A stretch of DNA of 64,000 nt from CBDCWO01 sp965223405 (GCA_965223405.1 CBDCWO010000006.1:5208001-5272000); one strand, 5' to 3'; shown: positions 45,006-55,112, counted from the stretch's first letter. The notes: a model not told the origin generated them from the sequence alone. Numbers and translations are program-made.

Positions 45006-47387
45006 ATGATTCGTAGCTATTTATTGTTGGCATTCCGCCGGATCAAGACGGATAAAATTACTTCAGCGATCAATGTATTTGGATTGGGATTGGCACTGAC
45101 TCTGGGTTTATTCACCCTTTTATATATTCAATACGAAACCAATTATGAGCGCTGGATTCCAGATCATGAAAATATATACCGGGTTTATAGACCTTACAAC
45201 GAAGGGAGGAATGGACAGTTGATAACTCCGGGACCTGTTGCATCTGTATTGAATGAAGAAGTACCCGGTGTTCGTTCAGCTAGCCGTGCAATGCCCAATT
45301 CTGAAATACTGCTTTCCTGGAAAGAAACACACTTCGTCATCAAAAATGGATGCCGAGTCGATAGTACATTTTTCAATACCATCTCCCTTGACTTCAAACA
45401 TGGTGATCCTCGGGAAGCATCTAAAAAGGTGAATTTGGTGGTATTAAGTGAGCGAACGTCATTAAATATTTTTGGTGATCAGGATCCGATTGGAGAATCT
45501 GTTTTGATCGAAAATTCGCAATGGTTTGAAGTGGTAGGGGTCTTGGGTCCTGCCAAAGGGCCTAGTCACTTGGATGCTGACTTATTTATTATTGACGAAA
45601 TAGGGCAAACATCGTGGACAGGGGCCAGAGGTTACACCTATGTCAAATTGGCGGATGGAGCCATCCCTGAACACATCACCAATACGTTGTATGATATAGC
45701 AAATAGAGAAATCCGTAAAGAATATGCCCGATTAGGAGAAACGATTAAACCAAACTCAATCCCGCGGTGGGAACTGCAGCCACTTGCAGATGCACATTTG
45801 CTCTCCGGTCACTTGGGTGAAACAGGACATTTGCATGGAAGCTGGTGGAAAATAAGTATAATCGTTATGATTGGATTTTTTGTCATGCTTTTGGCAATTA
45901 TCAATTATATCAATTTAACTACTGCAGGGATAAGTATCAGAGGTAAAGAAATCGGTATTCGAAATATATCCGGAGCAGGCAGATCGCAGCTTATAGGACA
46001 ATTTTTGACTGAAGCTATGGTATACTCGTTTCTCGCATTAATACTTGCATTGATTATCGCTCCTTACCTCTTGCCTTATTTTAATAGTGCGACTTCCAGG
46101 ACATTAAGCTTATTTCAGTTGTTTGAGGTAAATAATGTTGGAATATTACTCACTACTACGTTGGTTGTCTCGTTTTTAGCCGGACTATTACCCGCTTTTT
46201 ATTGGTCTTCGATCAGACCGGTTAAAGTACTCAAAAGCAGGTGGTTCGAATCAGGCAAAGCGGGCAGTAGTCGAGCGGGTCTTATTGTTTGTCAATTCAC
46301 TCTTTCATTGGGACTTTCATTATTTGTGGTTTTTGTATGGTCACAGATCCAATTTGTTACAGAAAAAGATTTGGGATTCAATGGTCACCAAATTGCTGTT
46401 TTTAGGATCAATGAGCAAACCACAATGGAAGAGTTCCAACAAAAAAAATTTCAAATCGCACAATTACCAGGTGTTGTAAATGTATCTCAAACATCTGGTA
46501 CTCCGGGTAGATTTATACCCAATTATCAATTCAGAATTGAGGGGATAGATAATCTGTGGAACATCAATACGATTTTTGCAGATGCTGATTGGGTTAACAC
46601 GTTTAACTTACCTGTTAAGCAAGGCAGGTCATTCAATTCAGCGTATGGTTTAGATGAAGGGAACAACTTCCTGGTAAATGAATCTTTCGTAGATCGATTT
46701 GAAATTCAAAATCCCATTGGACGGAGGATGAAATTCCCTTCTGACACGACAATGGGTACTATTGTTGGGGTAATACAAGATTTTCATTATCAAGGACTGG
46801 AAAATGAAATTGAACCGCTGGCCATATGTAATCGGATGGATAAGGCATGGATGGGTAGCTTTGCAGTTTGTTTTAATACGTCAGATATTACCCACACCCT
46901 AAACTCCGTAATTGAGTGGTGGAAGTCTATAGAGCCTGCTTTTCCAGTTGATTATCAATTTATTGATGAACAATTTGCCTCGCTTTACGATAATCATATT
47001 CTTTTTCGGAGAAAGTTGACCTATGCTTCTATTCTCTGTTTAGTCATTGCACTTTCGGGTCTGTTTGGATTAACTCTGTTTATTATTCAACGCAAAACCA
47101 AGGAGATTGGGATTCGCAAAGTACTGGGGGCTTCGGTTGGTAACCTTTTTATTAATATCAGTACCGATTTCATAAAATACATAATTATTTCGGGTCTGAT
47201 TGCCAGTCCAATAGTATGGTTATTGGTACGCAATTGGCTGGCTAATTTTGCTTACAGGATTTCGATTCATTGGTGGGTGTTTGTTGTCACTTTATTGGCC
47301 ACCATCTTATTATCAATTATTACAGTCGGTTTTCATGTGTTTAAAGCAGCTCTTGCCAATCCGGTCAATTCGATCAGGACTGAATAG
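45006..47387 (+). CDS. ABC permease 12 of 15 (FtsX/MacB-type)
   Basis: 793 aa, 72 bp after permease 11. The first coupling block is altered, RGKEIGIRNISGAGRSQL (RKVLGA becomes RNISGA), while the second, KEIGIRKVLGAS (699), is canonical. If the coupling helices dock on the two different ATPases, this copy's first unit should have a weakened contact. The second periplasmic domain has IQDFHYQGL and then FIDEQFASLYDNHI; the loop is AGLLPAFYWSSIRPVKVL. The tail is NPVNSIRTE, near that of permeases 9-11. Confidence 0.94.
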   Translation: MIRSYLLLAFRRIKTDKITSAINVFGLGLALTLGLFTLLYIQYETNYERWIPDHENIYRVYRPYNEGRNGQLITPGPVASVLNEEVPGVRSASRAMPNSEILLSWKETHFVIKNGCRVDSTFFNTISLDFKHGDPREASKKVNLVVLSERTSLNIFGDQDPIGESVLIENSQWFEVVGVLGPAKGPSHLDADLFIIDEIGQTSWTGARGYTYVKLADGAIPEHITNTLYDIANREIRKEYARLGETIKPNSIPRWELQPLADAHLLSGHLGETGHLHGSWWKISIIVMIGFFVMLLAIINYINLTTAGISIRGKEIGIRNISGAGRSQLIGQFLTEAMVYSFLALILALIIAPYLLPYFNSATSRTLSLFQLFEVNNVGILLTTTLVVSFLAGLLPAFYWSSIRPVKVLKSRWFESGKAGSSRAGLIVCQFTLSLGLSLFVVFVWSQIQFVTEKDLGFNGHQIAVFRINEQTTMEEFQQKKFQIAQLPGVVNVSQTSGTPGRFIPNYQFRIEGIDNLWNINTIFADADWVNTFNLPVKQGRSFNSAYGLDEGNNFLVNESFVDRFEIQNPIGRRMKFPSDTTMGTIVGVIQDFHYQGLENEIEPLAICNRMDKAWMGSFAVCFNTSDITHTLNSVIEWWKSIEPAFPVDYQFIDEQFASLYDNHILFRRKLTYASILCLVIALSGLFGLTLFIIQRKTKEIGIRKVLGASVGNLFINISTDFIKYIIISGLIASPIVWLLVRNWLANFAYRISIHWWVFVVTLLATILLSIITVGFHVFKAALANPVNSIRTE

Positions 47388-47411
47388 GGCGCCTGGTAAA
47401 ATATTTGAATT

Positions 47412-49802
47412 ATGATTTTAAAAAACTTAGCATATATCTTAAGACGATTGTCCAAAGACCGTTTATTTACCGGATTGAATCTCCTTGGACTGACGATAGG
47501 ATTGGCAGTAACATTCATCCTGGGTAGTTATGTATATCATGAACATTCTTTTGACCGATTTCACGAACATTCAGATCATATTTATCGTGTAAATCTTACG
47601 GTATCTTATGATGGTCAAGAGCAAAACTGGGCTTCCGCTCCTAATATAGCCGGTCCCGCTTTTAAGGAAAATATTAAGGAAGTAGAGGAATTTGTCCGGA
47701 TGTTAGATCACAATTTTGGTAGAACCGCTTTTGTATCATTCGAGGAAAACCACCTGGCAGAAAAAGAATTCTTTTGGGTGGACTCCAGCATGATGACACT
47801 ATTTTCTATCCCTTTTGTACAAGGCGATCCAGGCACTGCATTGAATGGTCCCAATAGGGTAATTATCAATGAAACTACTGCCTCAAAATTGTTTGCAGAA
47901 ACCAATCCAATAGGGAAAGAGATCGAAGTTGATCATCGCCACAGACTGGAAGTTACCGGAGTGTACAAAGATTTTCCGGCAAACTCATCACTGGCTCCTA
48001 ATTTTATGGCTTCATTCAGCAGTTTGGCCTGGGCCAATGATAGATTGTATTGGAGCAATTGTAGTTACGCCACGTATCTGTTATTAAATCCTCAATCCGA
48101 TCCCGCCACAGTGGAAAGTGAGATGGCCAGAGTGTTGGATGAAGCAGTCAACCCTGAAGATCAGTGGTTTCGCCATTGGCTACAACCGTTGAAAGAAGTT
48201 CACCTGGAATCAGCAGGTATATCTAATGATAGTACGACAAGGCTTGGAAATGTTCAGCAAACGCGAATTCTATCCTGGCTGGCTTTAATTGTATTAATTA
48301 TAGCTTGTTTCAATTACATCAATCTCACTACAGCAAAGACTTCGAAACGATATCGGGAGATAGGAATTAATAAAACGCTGGGTGCTGGAAATTTTACTTT
48401 GATACAACGCTTTCTGCTAGAAACTTCCTTCCTGGTGGTGACTGGTTTGATATGCGCCGTGATCCTAATCCAACTATTTCGACCGGCATTGTTTCGGTTG
48501 ACTGGCTCATCCTGGAATGTTTTACCAATAACTTTACCGGAGTTTTGGCTGGCACTGTTACTCATTGGAACGGTAGTAACTCTTATTTCCGGATTGTATC
48601 CGGCATTTATGGCAGTTCGCTTTACTCCGCAACAAATACTTCAATCCGGATTTAAAGGCGGTATAACAAAAAGCTACTCTCGCAATATTCTGGTTACAGC
48701 TCAATTTGCAAGTTGTGTGTGTTTGATCATTGGCACTTTGTATTTACAAAAACAACTCAATTATATAGGAAACAAAAATCTGGGTTATAACCCTGATCAG
48801 GTATTAGCAATTTCGCTGGCTGGAGTTGAAAATCAAGAACAAAGGACACGCTTGATGAATGCATATAACCTACTACCTGAATTGAATAGTCAATGCAGAG
48901 TGATGGCCTATCCGGGAATTTCCACCAGTGGATTTGCCATGACTCAACCTGGACAATCGGATCGTTCGATTTTAGTTGCTGCCAATCGCATAGTTGGCGA
49001 TGTTGTAAAAACATTGGACCTTAATTTGATTGCCGGAAGAAATCTGGATGTCAAATTACCAAAGGACTCTACGGTTCAGGTTCTCATGAATGAAACCGGA
49101 GTGGAATTCCTGGGCTGGTCTCCTGAAGAAGCCTTGGGTAAGACTCCGCCGAATCTCTTTAGCTATCCAACCACAATAGTCGGTGTTGTGGAAGACTTCC
49201 ATTTCGAGTCTTTCCATCAGCCTATTAATCCCTATGTGTTTCACAACAGCAACTTCATGGGTTCCAGCCCTTATCTATTGGTGAATTTTACCACACAGGA
49301 TGTATCCGGATTACTCAACAGCTTAAAGCTACAATTTGAACAAAATGTTCCTAACTCTGCATTTGAATTTGCCTTTTTGGATGAGCATTTGGCTACCCTT
49401 TATGTCAGCGAAAAAAGGTTGTCTGCCCTGACCTTGTTCTTTACGTTCTTGGCGGTATTCATATCGTGTCTGGGGCTATTGGCATTGGCTCTATATACCG
49501 CTGAAAAAAGGATTAAAGAAATTGGTATTAGAAAGGTATTAGGTGCTAGTACGGAAGGACTAATTGCCTTATTGACTCTTGATTTTATAAAACCAGTATT
49601 AGTGGCAATCGTATTGGCGATTCCGATATCTTGGTGGTTGATATCGAAGTGGGCTGAGGATTTTGTGTACCGAACCAGCATGAATTGGTGGATATTTGGA
49701 ATAGCCGCTGTCGGATCATTATGTATTGCTTTGGTGACGGTGGCTCTCACCAGTTACAAGGCGGCTATGAGGTCTCCGGTGACCAGTTTGAAAAATGATT
49801 AA
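47412..49802 (+). CDS. ABC permease 13 of 15 (FtsX/MacB-type)
   Basis: 796 aa, 24 bp after permease 12. The first coupling block is RYREIGINKTLGAGNFTL (Asn in place of the Arg of IRK) after NYINLTTAK, then SGLYPAFMAVRFTPQQIL. The second periplasmic domain has VEDFHFESF and FLDEHLATLYVSEKR. The second coupling block KEIGIRKVLGAS begins at 702. The tail is SPVTSLKND. Its stop lies 3 bp before the next start, the tightest junction in the block, so permeases 13 and 14 are almost certainly co-translated. Confidence 0.94.
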   Translation: MILKNLAYILRRLSKDRLFTGLNLLGLTIGLAVTFILGSYVYHEHSFDRFHEHSDHIYRVNLTVSYDGQEQNWASAPNIAGPAFKENIKEVEEFVRMLDHNFGRTAFVSFEENHLAEKEFFWVDSSMMTLFSIPFVQGDPGTALNGPNRVIINETTASKLFAETNPIGKEIEVDHRHRLEVTGVYKDFPANSSLAPNFMASFSSLAWANDRLYWSNCSYATYLLLNPQSDPATVESEMARVLDEAVNPEDQWFRHWLQPLKEVHLESAGISNDSTTRLGNVQQTRILSWLALIVLIIACFNYINLTTAKTSKRYREIGINKTLGAGNFTLIQRFLLETSFLVVTGLICAVILIQLFRPALFRLTGSSWNVLPITLPEFWLALLLIGTVVTLISGLYPAFMAVRFTPQQILQSGFKGGITKSYSRNILVTAQFASCVCLIIGTLYLQKQLNYIGNKNLGYNPDQVLAISLAGVENQEQRTRLMNAYNLLPELNSQCRVMAYPGISTSGFAMTQPGQSDRSILVAANRIVGDVVKTLDLNLIAGRNLDVKLPKDSTVQVLMNETGVEFLGWSPEEALGKTPPNLFSYPTTIVGVVEDFHFESFHQPINPYVFHNSNFMGSSPYLLVNFTTQDVSGLLNSLKLQFEQNVPNSAFEFAFLDEHLATLYVSEKRLSALTLFFTFLAVFISCLGLLALALYTAEKRIKEIGIRKVLGASTEGLIALLTLDFIKPVLVAIVLAIPISWWLISKWAEDFVYRTSMNWWIFGIAAVGSLCIALVTVALTSYKAAMRSPVTSLKND

Positions 49803-49805
49803 ACT

Positions 49806-52226
49806 ATGAAAAAGAAATATTTCATTCCAGCCTGGCGAGCTATAATTAAGAACAAAGGATATGCTGCCGTGCATATTATTGGACTCTCTTTAGGTATTTC
49901 GGCATGTGCGCTGATTTCGTTTTACGTCTGGGATGAATGGAATTATGATCGTTTTCATCAGGATCATGAAAAAACCTTTCGGGTGACGACCGTTGAAACA
50001 GAAGAAGGAGTCACAAATCATGTGGCCAATACTTATTTACCTATATCCAGGAAGTTGAATAGTCAAATGCCTGAAATTCACCGGAATAGCCGCTTACTAC
50101 CATATAGTGTAGCCATCGCTTTCAAAAGAGATCGAAAGCTCTTTCAGGAAGATCAGTTTTTCTTCGCAGATTCGGTATTTTTTGAATTATTCAATTTTCA
50201 TTTTCTAAACGGAGATAGAAAAACGGCATTAGATGCTCCTAATTCAGTGGTGATCACTGAGGAAACAAGTCATAGGTATTTTGGTACGGATGACCCCATG
50301 GGCAAAATACTGGTCGCAGATAATAGCCAGGAATTATTAGTTACAGGTGTAGTGCAGACACCACCGATTAATTCTACCATTCAATTTTCCATGATTGCCA
50401 ATATGGAGATGGCCTCACCGCTGATCGGAAATTGGATTGAGAATGATCATAGCACTTGGTATTATCCTCCGGTATATACCTTTATACAGTTTGAACAACC
50501 GGTAGATGGTGAATATTTGTCTACACGAATGGATGGATTTTACGCCAATCATTTACCTGACCATTTGGCTGATAAATATCGGTTAAACTTCCAACCTTTA
50601 GCAAAAATGCATTTTAGGAGCCTTAGCCAGGATCTAAGTTCCGCAACAAATCCCCGGTTGTTATGGATACTGATGGGGGCTGCTCTCATAATCCTACTCA
50701 TGGCCTGTATCAACTATATCAATTTATCATTCACCAAATTAATGGATCGTTTTCAGGAAGTGGGAATCAGGAAGGTACTGGGTGCTGGGAACCGGGAAAT
50801 TTTTTATCAGATCGGAGCCGAAAGTTTATTGTATTTGCTCATCAGTATTCTAACCTCTTTGACATTAGTTCGACTTTTATTGCCCTCCTATAACCAAATG
50901 TTAGGTAAATCTTTCAACCTCTGGAGTCTGGAAGCACTAGGACTCTCGGGTGGATTATTGCTGTTCCTACTGATCATCGTAATATTCATTTCCCTTTTAC
51001 CCGCCCTAGCATTTAACAAATACAAAGTAATTTCCACCATACACCAAAAATGGAAATTACCCTCTCGATCTGGATCACCCTTCAACCTGCGGAGGACTTT
51101 AATTGTAACTCAGTTTGCAATTGCAACCATCTTGATCATATCGACGATTGCCATCCGCAAACAGCTTTTTTATATCCAAAAAAAGGATTTAGGTATTCGG
51201 AGTGAGCAAGTTTTGGTAGTTCCAATTCGTTCGGAGCAGGTTCAGAATGATTTTGAACCGATTAAAAATGAATTCAGAGCTATAAACGGTGTCAATGAGG
51301 TGTCTGCCATATCCAATTTTCCATGGGAGTCCGGATATTACAATTTCCAAACCACAATGAGCGGAGGAGGGAAGGATGTTAAAACAAACTTATCCACGCT
51401 CCTGGTAGATGAAGATTTTGTGCAAGCCATGGGTATCAACTTGAAAAGCGGTAGATCTTTTGCCAAAGATATTTCAACCGATAAATTGGAGGCCTTTTTG
51501 ATCAACGAAACAGCGAGAACAGCTTTTGACTTTCCTCTGGATACTGAATTGGAACTCACCATGCATGGATTGATGGAGGGCGATGATAAGAAAGGTAAAG
51601 TGATCGGCATTATGGAAGATTTTCATTTGAAGTCACTACATCAAAAAGTGGAACCCTTAGCAATTACTATCACTAACCAAAAGTACTTTCTTGATAATTT
51701 TGTTATGCAAGTGGAGACTGGGAATATCCAAGGGACCTTGGCAGATCTGGAAGAAGTATGGAATAAACACGCGCCCACCAATCCATTCGAATATTTCTTT
51801 TTGGATGAATCTTTCGAGCAATTGTATTTGAAAGAATCCCGAATGGGTATGCTGTTCGCTTTTTTTACATTAATAGCGATACTGATCGGTTGTATGGGAA
51901 TGTTTGCCTTGGCATCAGCGACTTGTGCGCAGAGAACGAAGGAAATTGGTATACGGAAAGTATTGGGTGGTACTTTTTATTCAGTAGTAACCCTTATTTC
52001 CAAAGAGTTTGTAGCCCTAGTGCTCATAGCTTTATTGATTTCGATCCCAATATCCTACTATTTTATCCGCAATTGGCTTGAGAATTATGCTTATCATATA
52101 GAGATAAGTTTGGGGATTTTTGTTTTGGGTGCTGGCATCGCTTTAACTACAGCTGTTGTTACCGTGTTGGTCAAAACATCCCAGGCGGTGTTGAGAAATC
52201 CAGTGGATAGCCTTAGGGATGATTAG
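49806..52226 (+). CDS. ABC permease 14 of 15 (FtsX/MacB-type)
   Basis: 806 aa. The N-terminus MKKKYFIPAWRAIIKNKGY is more basic than in the others. The first coupling block is RFQEVGIRKVLGAGNREI after NYINLSFTK, and the loop ISLLPALAFNKYKVISTI lacks the Gly-Tyr-Pro-Ala consensus. The second periplasmic domain has MEDFHLKSL and FLDESFEQLYLKESR. The second coupling block is KEIGIRKVLGGT (712). The last helix is TAVVTVLVKTSQAVLRNPVDSLRDD, with an unusual KTSQAV in place of QSxKAA. Follows permease 13 by 3 bp. Confidence 0.94.
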   Translation: MKKKYFIPAWRAIIKNKGYAAVHIIGLSLGISACALISFYVWDEWNYDRFHQDHEKTFRVTTVETEEGVTNHVANTYLPISRKLNSQMPEIHRNSRLLPYSVAIAFKRDRKLFQEDQFFFADSVFFELFNFHFLNGDRKTALDAPNSVVITEETSHRYFGTDDPMGKILVADNSQELLVTGVVQTPPINSTIQFSMIANMEMASPLIGNWIENDHSTWYYPPVYTFIQFEQPVDGEYLSTRMDGFYANHLPDHLADKYRLNFQPLAKMHFRSLSQDLSSATNPRLLWILMGAALIILLMACINYINLSFTKLMDRFQEVGIRKVLGAGNREIFYQIGAESLLYLLISILTSLTLVRLLLPSYNQMLGKSFNLWSLEALGLSGGLLLFLLIIVIFISLLPALAFNKYKVISTIHQKWKLPSRSGSPFNLRRTLIVTQFAIATILIISTIAIRKQLFYIQKKDLGIRSEQVLVVPIRSEQVQNDFEPIKNEFRAINGVNEVSAISNFPWESGYYNFQTTMSGGGKDVKTNLSTLLVDEDFVQAMGINLKSGRSFAKDISTDKLEAFLINETARTAFDFPLDTELELTMHGLMEGDDKKGKVIGIMEDFHLKSLHQKVEPLAITITNQKYFLDNFVMQVETGNIQGTLADLEEVWNKHAPTNPFEYFFLDESFEQLYLKESRMGMLFAFFTLIAILIGCMGMFALASATCAQRTKEIGIRKVLGGTFYSVVTLISKEFVALVLIALLISIPISYYFIRNWLENYAYHIEISLGIFVLGAGIALTTAVVTVLVKTSQAVLRNPVDSLRDD

Positions 52227-52268
52227 CTATTGAAATAAAGAAAATATTCATAACCTAAATCGTATCTG

Positions 52269-54641
52269 ATGATTCGCAATTACTTAAAACTGGCCTACCG
52301 GCAAATGACTAAAAATCTCAGTTTTTCCGTCATTAATCTATTGGGGCTGACCATCGGTCTCACCGTTTCTATGTTAATTTTCCTTTGGATTAAAGATGAA
52401 TTGAGCTATGATCGTTTTCATGATGGTGAAGATCGGATCTATCGGGTTAGTTGGCATGCAAAATATGGGGCTAACGAGTGGAACATCCCACTTATTCCTG
52501 TTCCGGTTGGACCAACTCTTGAGGAACAGTATCCCGAAGTAGAGTATGCGACACAAGTATTTAAAGGTGGAATGACCTTCCAGAATGGTTCCAACTACAT
52601 ACGAGAGAAAAATGGTGCATTTGTGGATGAAAACTTTTTTCGAATCTTTACGGTTCAATTCATTCAAGGAGATCCCAATACGGCTTTGGATGAACCCAAT
52701 TCCATTATCATAAACCGCGAGATGGCGGAAAGGTATTTTCCAAATGCCAATGCCCTGGGAAGTACCTTGATCAATAATCAAGATGAATCTTTTAACATAA
52801 CCGGAATTGTAGAATCCTGGCCCGATCAATCCCATCTTGATTTTGATTATTTAATGCCAATACACAGCGTCCAACATGTAACTAATCGCCAGACTGCATG
52901 GGGAGCAGCCACGGTTTTAACTTATTTCAGGATTGCTGAAAACAAGGATATAGCAGCCCTTTCCTCACGATTTGACGCTTATGTTCAATCTGAAATATTA
53001 GGTGACAACTTTGACCATGAAAATAATTTTAACCATTTTCCCTTTCACCGATTGACCGATATTCATCTGCGTTCCAATTTGCAAATGGATTCTTCCTCCA
53101 ATGGCGATATTACTTATATTTATCTTTTTGGGTTGATTGCGATATTGATACTTGGTTTAGCTTGTATAAACTTCACGAATTTATCTACAGCTAAGGCTTT
53201 GGTAAGGGCCAGAGAAGTAGGGGTGAGAAAAGTGCTTGGCTCGAGCCGGCAGCAATTGATTCGACAATTTTTTATGGAAGCCTTTGTATTCGTTTTCCTC
53301 GGTGCCCTGTTTTCTGTCATTTGCATAATACTAATTCTACCTTATTTTAACTCCTTAACTAATAAAGAATTATCTATTGGATTTGACAAGCCATCTTTCT
53401 GGTATGGATCACTTTGTTTTATATTTTTTGTTTCGATCATAGCCGGCGTTATTCCTGCCCTGACTATTTCAAAATTTAAACCCATCCAAGTACTCAAAGG
53501 TAAATTTACCGGATCCCTTGAGGGGGCCGGATTAAGAAAAGTTTTGGTGATCGGACAGTTTGTAATTTCTATTTCTTTGATTGCCGGAACCATGATTATA
53601 AAGAATCAATTGGATTTCATGCACAACCAAAAACTTGGATTCGATAAAGAGCAGGTCATCGTAATCAACCAAGCTTCAGCCTTGAGGGATCAGTCTACAT
53701 TGTTTAGGGAACGCTTGGCGGAATTGCCGTGGGCAACCGAAGCCTCCAGTTCACAGTTTGTACCCGGTGACGAGTTCGATAGTATGGGGTTTATTCCGCA
53801 GCAACCGGCAAACTTTGAGCGAACATCAATCAATTATAATTTTATAAATGATCGATTTGTTGAGGTATTAAATCTAAAACTACAAGCTGGAAGAAATTTT
53901 GATGCAGATCGCCCCGTAGACAGTTTAGCATTTATCATTAATGAGTCAGCAGCAAAAACTCTGGGTTGGGAAGATCCGGTGGGTAAGAAAATTTCATACA
54001 ATGGTGAGGATTATGGCCCGGTTGTGGGCGTTGTGAGTGATTTCCATTATGCTTCATTGCATCAGCCTGTCGAACCCTTAATAATGGTACATACACAGCG
54101 GCCTATGTCGAAGATAACTATTAAAATGAGTACTTCCGATGTGCCAGGATCCATTGCCTCACTGGCCCGCTTATGGAAAGATCACGCTCCGAAATCTCCC
54201 CTTAACTACTCGTTTCTCGATGAAAATTATAATGCTTTGTATCAGGCAGAGCATAAGATGAGTAACTTGTTTCTATGGGCAGCCATATTGGCCATCTTGA
54301 TAGCTTGTCTTGGGTTATACGGGTTGGCACTGTTCAATGCACAAAGGAGGGTCAAAGAAATCGGAATTAGAAAAATTTTGGGTGCCTCGGTTAACGGACT
54401 TTTTGGGTTGATGGCCAAAGAATATTTGCAACTCATACTCATTTCTATGATTATTGCCGCCCCCTTGACCTGGTTGATTGCAAAAAAGTGGTTGATGAAT
54501 TTTGCTTTCCATACTACCATTTCGTGGACCATATTCATTATGGCTTGTTTGATAACCCTGATTGTTGCCGGTTTAACAGTTAGTTTCCATAGTTTTAAAG
54601 TGGTTTTCACCAAACCCGTGGACAATTTAAGAGAAGAATGA
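52269..54641 (+). CDS. ABC permease 15 of 15 (FtsX/MacB-type)
   Basis: 790 aa, 42 bp after permease 14 and the last of the set. The first coupling block is RAREVGVRKVLGSSRQQL after NFTNLSTAK, then AGVIPALTISKFKPIQVL. The second periplasmic domain has VSDFHYASLHQPVEPL and FLDENYNALYQAEHK. The second coupling block KEIGIRKILGAS begins at 696. The tail is KPVDNLREE, lacking the Asn of NPxxSL. It is followed within 53 bp by a small unknown gene and then the outer-membrane channel, in the same direction. Confidence 0.94.
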   Translation: MIRNYLKLAYRQMTKNLSFSVINLLGLTIGLTVSMLIFLWIKDELSYDRFHDGEDRIYRVSWHAKYGANEWNIPLIPVPVGPTLEEQYPEVEYATQVFKGGMTFQNGSNYIREKNGAFVDENFFRIFTVQFIQGDPNTALDEPNSIIINREMAERYFPNANALGSTLINNQDESFNITGIVESWPDQSHLDFDYLMPIHSVQHVTNRQTAWGAATVLTYFRIAENKDIAALSSRFDAYVQSEILGDNFDHENNFNHFPFHRLTDIHLRSNLQMDSSSNGDITYIYLFGLIAILILGLACINFTNLSTAKALVRAREVGVRKVLGSSRQQLIRQFFMEAFVFVFLGALFSVICIILILPYFNSLTNKELSIGFDKPSFWYGSLCFIFFVSIIAGVIPALTISKFKPIQVLKGKFTGSLEGAGLRKVLVIGQFVISISLIAGTMIIKNQLDFMHNQKLGFDKEQVIVINQASALRDQSTLFRERLAELPWATEASSSQFVPGDEFDSMGFIPQQPANFERTSINYNFINDRFVEVLNLKLQAGRNFDADRPVDSLAFIINESAAKTLGWEDPVGKKISYNGEDYGPVVGVVSDFHYASLHQPVEPLIMVHTQRPMSKITIKMSTSDVPGSIASLARLWKDHAPKSPLNYSFLDENYNALYQAEHKMSNLFLWAAILAILIACLGLYGLALFNAQRRVKEIGIRKILGASVNGLFGLMAKEYLQLILISMIIAAPLTWLIAKKWLMNFAFHTTISWTIFIMACLITLIVAGLTVSFHSFKVVFTKPVDNLREE

Positions 54642-54694
54642 ATTTATATTAAATCAACAAAAAAGTATTAATCAAATAAATCAAAATATTAGTT

Positions 54695-55009
54695 ATGTTA
54701 CAATTAGCAATTCCAATCCCAAATATTAAGGGTAAGCAGGATATCGAAATTGAAATGACTGTAAACGGTCAACGTCAGAAGATGCACTTTGTAGTGGAAG
54801 TGTATCGATGGGATGAGTGTACAACGGATTCTGATAATCGCATAGAATGCATAAAACAGCTGGTCAATGATTATGGCAATGAGTGGATGATCTATCATAT
54901 CGGAATGCCCACCGAGGAATATGTACCATTGACATTTGTTAATGCTCAGGATTGGGCGCGACAACGACAATTGATGATGAGCACACTTAATGACAGTCAA
55001 GTCAATTGA
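54695..55009 (+). CDS. Small conserved-looking protein of unknown function at the end of the permease array
   Basis: 104 aa, no family recognised. It has no signal peptide or transmembrane helix, so it is probably cytoplasmic. The sequence shows two beta strands (DIEIEMTVNGQ, MHFVVEVYRW), an acidic and Cys-containing loop (CTTDSDNRIEC, residues 43-53) and an amphipathic C-terminal helix rich in Gln/Arg (DWARQRQLMMS). Codon use and the 53-bp spacing to permease 15 support a real gene of the same operon. A role as an accessory or regulatory partner of the ATPases is possible but is only an inference from position. Confidence 0.75.
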   Translation: MLQLAIPIPNIKGKQDIEIEMTVNGQRQKMHFVVEVYRWDECTTDSDNRIECIKQLVNDYGNEWMIYHIGMPTEEYVPLTFVNAQDWARQRQLMMSTLNDSQVN

Positions 55010-55112
55010 CATTTGATCAATATACAATATTAAATAAAGAACTTATAAGGGTTTACAACCATCGCCATTGATAACGAACACATTCGTAAATGATAAATAG
55101 ATAAACGATCTT

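Noticed and set aside
55074..55087. ACGAACACATTCGT palindrome upstream of the TolC gene as a further activator site
   Set aside because: The arms are in the reverse order to the TGTnCG-N4-CGAACA class, there is no second site and no TGGCA box at 79 bp.
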